From: Chloroflexota bacterium
Lineage (GTDB): Bacteria > Chloroflexota > Anaerolineae > Anaerolineales > Anaerolineaceae
Reading direction: 5' to 3'
DNA: 64,000 bases
Assembly: GCA_012517865.1 (NCBI GenBank)
Contig: JAAYUC010000023.1
Span: forward strand, 1-64,000
The notes below the pieces were generated by a model. It was not told where the DNA came from. It did not search any database and worked only from the letters and a program-made list of their open reading frames with translations. The translations under genes and the position numbers were made by a program. Positions 61,304 to 64,000 of the stretch are shown one piece after another. The stretch's first letter is position 1, and every line of letters begins with the position of its first letter.

Positions 61304-61614
61304 GTTCTGCTCAAATTTACCTGACACGCCGGGGCGCAAGCGCCCCGGCACGCTGCCGGCCAGACCATTCAGCGCGAAGGCTGCGCTTTCGCGCGGCCTT
61401 GCTATTTAGAACGAACGATTTGCTTTTAGTCAATCTGGGTGGTGCCGCCTGCGCGAATTGAGACGGAACCCGCCCGCCTTGCAGGAACCGCGCCGCGGCT
61501 TTTGCCAGGAAATTTGCGGATGCTTGTTTGGGAGCGGCAATCAGCAGCCCACTGCTGGCCTGGATGGGTTCTAAAGCAGGGATTGGAGATTGGTGGCGGT
61601 CTCCCAGACAATTC
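61304..61614. other. Intergenic region before the tRNA
   Basis: About 310 bases, GC-rich, without a convincing gene. GCCGGGGCGC (61328-61337) pairs with GCGCCCCGGC (61340-61349) to end the secreted-protein transcript without a T-run. GCGCGAA near 61373 pairs with TTCGCGC near 61389. Confidence 0.45.
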
Positions 61615-61652
61615 CGACAAAAAGAGACAGAAAGCAATGCTTTCTGTCTCTT
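61615..61652 (-). terminator. Terminator downstream of the tRNA-Leu
   Basis: AAGAGACAGAAAGC (61622-61635) pairs with GCTTTCTGTCTCTT (61639-61652). The minus strand continues TTTTTG. It lies just past the tRNA 3' end. Confidence 0.85.
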
Positions 61653-61656
61653 ACAT

Positions 61657-61739
61657 AGGGCGGGTGGGGGTCGAACCCACACAGTGTCTCCACCGACGGA
61701 TTTTAAGTCCGTTGCGTCTGCCTATTCCGCCACCGAGGA
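61657..61739 (-). tRNA. tRNA-Leu(UAA), acceptor stem broken: likely attachment-site copy
   Basis: Anticodon TAA lies in loop CTTAAAA between ACGGA and TCCGT; the D arm is GGCGGAATAGGCAGACGC, the variable arm is long as in Leu, and the T arm is GTGGG-TTCGACC-CCCAC. The 3' acceptor strand CCGCCCT needs a 5' partner AGGGCGG, but the 5' strand reads TCCTCGG: only bases 5-7 pair. The identity block therefore ends about 61735. It is either inactive or an attL/attR copy of a tRNA, the intact copy lying elsewhere. Confidence 0.8.
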
Positions 61740-61804
61740 CTTTTCCTCGTTGAAGATCCCAATAATGTCCTGTTTTTCAGTCTCCAAAGCAAAATAATAT
61801 TGAT

Positions 61805-61816
61805 AGTCCGTTGCGT
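61805..61816 (+). repeat. Second copy of a tRNA anticodon-arm 12-mer
   Basis: AGTCCGTTGCGT at 61805-61816 repeats 61706-61717 in the tRNA, 99 bases apart. It might be an accessory integrase site or an old integration scar. Confidence 0.45.
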
Positions 61817-61850
61817 TAAGTATACCCCTTCTTTCTCCTTTCTTCCCCAT

Positions 61851-61896
61851 TTGTTAAAGAATGTCCGGTTTCGGACAATTTTAACAAAACTGTCCG
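61851..61896. promoter_or_regulatory. Palindromic operator of the element
   Basis: TTGTTAAA-N3-TGTCCG-GTTT-CGGACA-N1-TTTTAACAA (61851-61887) is a double palindrome; another TGTCCG half-site follows at 61891-61896. It lies just upstream of the element promoter, as expected for a phage-type repressor site. Confidence 0.6.
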
Positions 61897-61907
61897 CTTT
61901 TGACCTC

Positions 61908-61935
61908 TTGTATCATAGCACGAATGTTCTATACT
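61908..61935 (+). promoter_or_regulatory. Promoter of the element operon
   Basis: TTGTAT (61908-61913), 16-base spacer, TATACT (61930-61935), 43 bases before the first gene. Confidence 0.65.
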
Positions 61936-61978
61936 ATCCTCAACGCAATATTCGCATCCACCAACCTAAGGAGACTTA

Positions 61979-62281
61979 TTGTTCATCGCCCAGGACACAC
62001 CGCTCACCCCCACCGAAACTCGCCTTTACATCCTCTACTGCCAAACCTACCCCACCGACCTGACAAAATTCAAGGAATACCAGCGCCTCTCCACCCGCCT
62101 GCGCTTCGCCGAACATTTCAATCGCGAATACGCCAGCGCTAACTTCCTCATGCTCAAAGCGCTGCGCAAGATCATCCACAGCGCCGGCAAAACCTACCAT
62201 GGCAAGCTCAACGACCTCGCCTGGTGCCTCAGCCTCGCCCAATCCACTCTCAACCAAATCGAAAACAAGGAGACCAAGTGA
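61979..62281 (+). CDS. Small phage-like protein, unknown
   Basis: A 100-residue protein read from TTG 61979, five bases after a good AAGGAG. Predicted mostly helical, basic, without a recognised domain. NDLAWCLSLAQSTLNQIE near its end may be a helical DNA-binding or oligomer helix. It overlaps the ATPase gene by GTGA, so it should be expressed with it. Confidence 0.65.
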   Translation: MFIAQDTPLTPTETRLYILYCQTYPTDLTKFKEYQRLSTRLRFAEHFNREYASANFLMLKALRKIIHSAGKTYHGKLNDLAWCLSLAQSTLNQIENKETK

Positions 62282-63345
62282 CTGATTTTACCTTCCAGAA
62301 AGCATCCAAAAAGCAGGTCAAAGCCCGCATCGCGATTGACGGCCCCAGCGGATCCGGCAAAACGTACACCGCCCTGGTCGCCGCCACCGCTCTGGCCAAC
62401 AACGGCAAAATCGCCGTGATCGATACCGAACACGGCTCTGCCAGCCTCTATTCCGACCACTTCAGCTTTGACGTGCTGGAGCTTGCCAACTTCAGCCCCG
62501 AAAACTACACCCACGCCATCCACGCCGCCGAACGCGCCGGCTACTCCGTCATCCTCATCGACAGCCTCTCCCACGCTTGGGAAGGCGAAGGCGGTGCGCT
62601 GGACCTCGCCGACGACGCCGCCCGCCGCCAGAAAACCCCCAATTCCTACACCGCCTGGAAGGAAGTCACCCCCATCCACCGCAAAATGGTCGATGCCATC
62701 CTCTCCTCTCCCGCCCACATCGTTGCCACCATGCGCTCCAAAATGGACTACGTGCAGGAGAAGGACGCCAACGGCAGAACCCTCATCCGCAAGATTGGTC
62801 TCGCGCCGGTCCAGCGTGCCGGCATGGAATACGAATTCACCCTCGTCGGCGATATGGACCTCGACCACACCATCGTCATCAGCAAGAGTCGCTGCCCTGC
62901 CCTCGCCGACGCCGTTCAGAACCGCCCTGATAGCGCCTTCTTCACCAAATTTCGCGATTGGCTCAACGACGGCGCCCCCACCCAAACCCCGAGCCAAACA
63001 CAACACACCACCATTGCCCCCACACCGAGCGCAGGGAATATCCAATCCCCAAGCGCCAGTCCGACCCCCCAAGAGTCTTCCACGCCACCCAATCTCATCT
63101 TCGGACCGGACGCCACCCTCCAATTCGCCCCCGATGATTCTTCTGCTCTCACCCTCGACGAAGCCCTCGCCGTCACTAACTCCCGCGGCACCCGCTACGG
63201 CGACCTGGACTCCAACCTCCTCAAATTCATGTCCGGCTCCCTCTACAAAGCTATGAAAGAACCTCTCAAGACGCCCGCTGAACTCGCCGAATACCAGCGC
63301 AAACTTACCGCTATCGAAACCATCCTTAACGCCCGCGCTGAATGA
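62278..63345 (+). CDS. Phage RecA-like (Sak4-type) AAA ATPase
   Basis: A 355-residue protein. AIDGPSGSGKTYTALV is Walker A (residues about 18-33), VILIDSLSHAWEGEGG is Walker B, and NSYTAWKEVTPIHRKMVDAILSSPAHIVATMRSKMDYV is the characteristic AAA_24/phage stretch. Residues about 240-290 are a Pro/Thr/Ser linker before a C-terminal helical part. Such ATPases help single-strand annealing in phage recombination. GTG 62278 starts it, overlapping the previous stop; the neighbouring nuclease-like gene supports the recombination reading. Confidence 0.82.
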   Translation: MTDFTFQKASKKQVKARIAIDGPSGSGKTYTALVAATALANNGKIAVIDTEHGSASLYSDHFSFDVLELANFSPENYTHAIHAAERAGYSVILIDSLSHAWEGEGGALDLADDAARRQKTPNSYTAWKEVTPIHRKMVDAILSSPAHIVATMRSKMDYVQEKDANGRTLIRKIGLAPVQRAGMEYEFTLVGDMDLDHTIVISKSRCPALADAVQNRPDSAFFTKFRDWLNDGAPTQTPSQTQHTTIAPTPSAGNIQSPSASPTPQESSTPPNLIFGPDATLQFAPDDSSALTLDEALAVTNSRGTRYGDLDSNLLKFMSGSLYKAMKEPLKTPAELAEYQRKLTAIETILNARAE

Positions 63346-63929
63346 CGCTCCCCAATCCCAGCCATCCCACCCCCAACCAACCAGCGCCCAGCAGCCCAAA
63401 CTCCGCGCCCACCCAGCCCGTGCACCCCACCCAGCCCGCGTCCTCCAACTACTACCAGCGCACCTCCACGCGCGCCCCCAACGGTCTGCTGCGCTTCGCC
63501 ACCCCGCAGGACCGTCAATCCGAGCAGGAGACCGCCCTCCTGCTCGGACGCCTCTGGAACTGCGAAATCAAATCCTTCGGTCTCCTTTCCCCCGTCGATT
63601 TCTTCGCTGTCCGAGAAGGTCTCCTCATCGGCGTCCTCGAGCTCAAAACCCGCACCCACGCCAGCACCACCTTCAACACCGTCTTCCTCAACCTCCGCAA
63701 ATGGGGCAGCCTCATGCTCTACCACTTCGGGCTCGGCTGCCCCGCCCTCTATGTCATCCGCTTCACCGACGGTTACCGCTGGATTTCCATCACCGAAGTC
63801 GACGCCTCCAAATGGACCATCGGCGGCACCAAGACCATCGTCAAAAGCCACACCGATATCGAACCGGTCATCCTCGTCCCTGTCGACCAGATGCACCCCA
63901 TCTTCACCCCGCGCGACGCGGATTTCTAA
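63342..63929 (+). CDS. Phage protein with PD-(D/E)XK-like nuclease core
   Basis: A 195-residue protein. Residues 1-45 are Pro/Ser/Thr-rich and disordered. EQETALLLGRLWNCEI, then SPVDFFAVREGLLIGVLELKTR gives the E...D-x(n)-ExK pattern of PD-(D/E)XK nucleases. It overlaps the ATPase by ATGA. It may supply the exonuclease for the recombination pair; catalytic status is not proven. Confidence 0.6.
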   Translation: MTLPNPSHPTPNQPAPSSPNSAPTQPVHPTQPASSNYYQRTSTRAPNGLLRFATPQDRQSEQETALLLGRLWNCEIKSFGLLSPVDFFAVREGLLIGVLELKTRTHASTTFNTVFLNLRKWGSLMLYHFGLGCPALYVIRFTDGYRWISITEVDASKWTIGGTKTIVKSHTDIEPVILVPVDQMHPIFTPRDADF

Positions 63930-63944
63930 CCCCAAAGGACAAAC

Positions 63945-64000
63945 TTGGCACGCGGACGCTTCATCTCAAAATCCATCACCACCGATAGGGAAATCAACGC
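63945..64000 (+). CDS. Start of a phage replication-type gene (partial)
   Basis: TTG 63945 with AAAGGAC upstream begins MARGRFISKSITTDREIN, matching the opening of phage replisome-organiser/DnaD-like proteins. It runs off the window. Confidence 0.55.
   Translation, partial: MARGRFISKSITTDREIN

Larger units (their letters stand above)
61740..64000 (+). mobile_element. One end of an integrated phage-like element
   Basis: Begins at the broken tRNA-Leu 5' edge. Includes a palindromic operator, a promoter and four overlapping or near-overlapping genes of phage type with TTG/GTG starts and codon use richer in C-ending codons than the host genes. No integrase is seen in the window; it continues past 64,000. 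Confidence 0.65.

Noticed and set aside
61657..61739. Ordinary functional tRNA-Leu
   Set aside because: Four of seven acceptor pairs are impossible, and the mismatched side abuts phage-like genes.
62194..63399. 401-residue minus-strand Gly/Val-rich frame opposite the phage ATPase
   Set aside because: Its composition mirrors the C-ending codons of the element operon, and it conflicts with three overlapping real genes.

Overview
The window looks like chromosome of a Chloroflexota bacterium of class Anaerolineae, probably Anaerolineaceae. This is inferred from gene content: lipoproteins with Thr/Pro linkers and NBR1-type Ig domains, single-membrane style cell-wall enzymes, a DarA-like c-di-AMP receptor pair, a heliorhodopsin, and a secreted protein ending in YLPVLLK. 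No rRNA or marker protein in the window settles the genus. Genes are densely packed in short operons with ATGA, GTGA or TAATG overlaps and clear sigma70-type promoters.

Layout. 0-5 kb: redox proteins (iron-sulfur flavoprotein, EFR1-type ferredoxin, pirin, flavodoxin) and small unknowns. 4.9-9 kb: a heliorhodopsin gene divergent from a TspO/MBR-type membrane protein and a CrtI-like FAD oxidoreductase with a C-terminal Cys-rich domain; the divergent spacer carries two 11-bp-phased TnTACA repeats resembling CarH/LitR operators. 9-13.5 kb: thioredoxin-TPR protein and a cell-wall operon (amidase plus two L,D-transpeptidases). 13.6-18.8 kb: AMMECR1 protein, DUF4013 protein and a minus-strand run ftcD, dcd, yjjX-like, ycgN-like and two c-di-AMP receptor paralogues. 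19-22 kb: DUF2089/SHOCT-like pair, trmD (apparently leaderless) and an MFS transporter. 22-27.4 kb: complete BMP-type nucleoside ABC importer. 27.7-31.1 kb: ABC-2 exporter operon. 31-36.8 kb: two NBR1-Ig lipoproteins flanking a small membrane protein, a NoeA-like methyltransferase and an alkaline-phosphatase-fold membrane enzyme. 36.8-44.4 kb: queG, a Dus-family gene, a UMF1-type MFS protein, an ATP-grasp ligase, pnp and rpsO. 44.7-50.7 kb: NimA-like flavin protein, a DUF87/HerA-like ATPase, a zinc-ribbon membrane protein, a YesL-like protein and an isochorismatase-fold hydrolase. 50.9-54.2 kb: MacA/MacB-type exporter, followed by four tandem 38-bp repeats. 54.5-59.3 kb: HtrA-like lipoprotein protease, fhs and a lipoprotein. 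59.9-61.3 kb: secreted protein with five Cys-pair repeats.

From about 61.7 kb the character changes. A tRNA-Leu(UAA) on the minus strand has a broken acceptor stem, as expected for an attachment-site copy. It is followed by a palindromic operator, a promoter and an overlapping phage-like operon with TTG/GTG starts: a small unknown, a RecA/Sak4-like ATPase, a PD-(D/E)XK-like protein and the start of a phage replication-type gene. This is probably one end of an integrated element that continues past the window.

The strongest leads are the heliorhodopsin/TspO/CrtI-like light or redox locus with its candidate operator, and the tRNA-Leu attachment site with its element.
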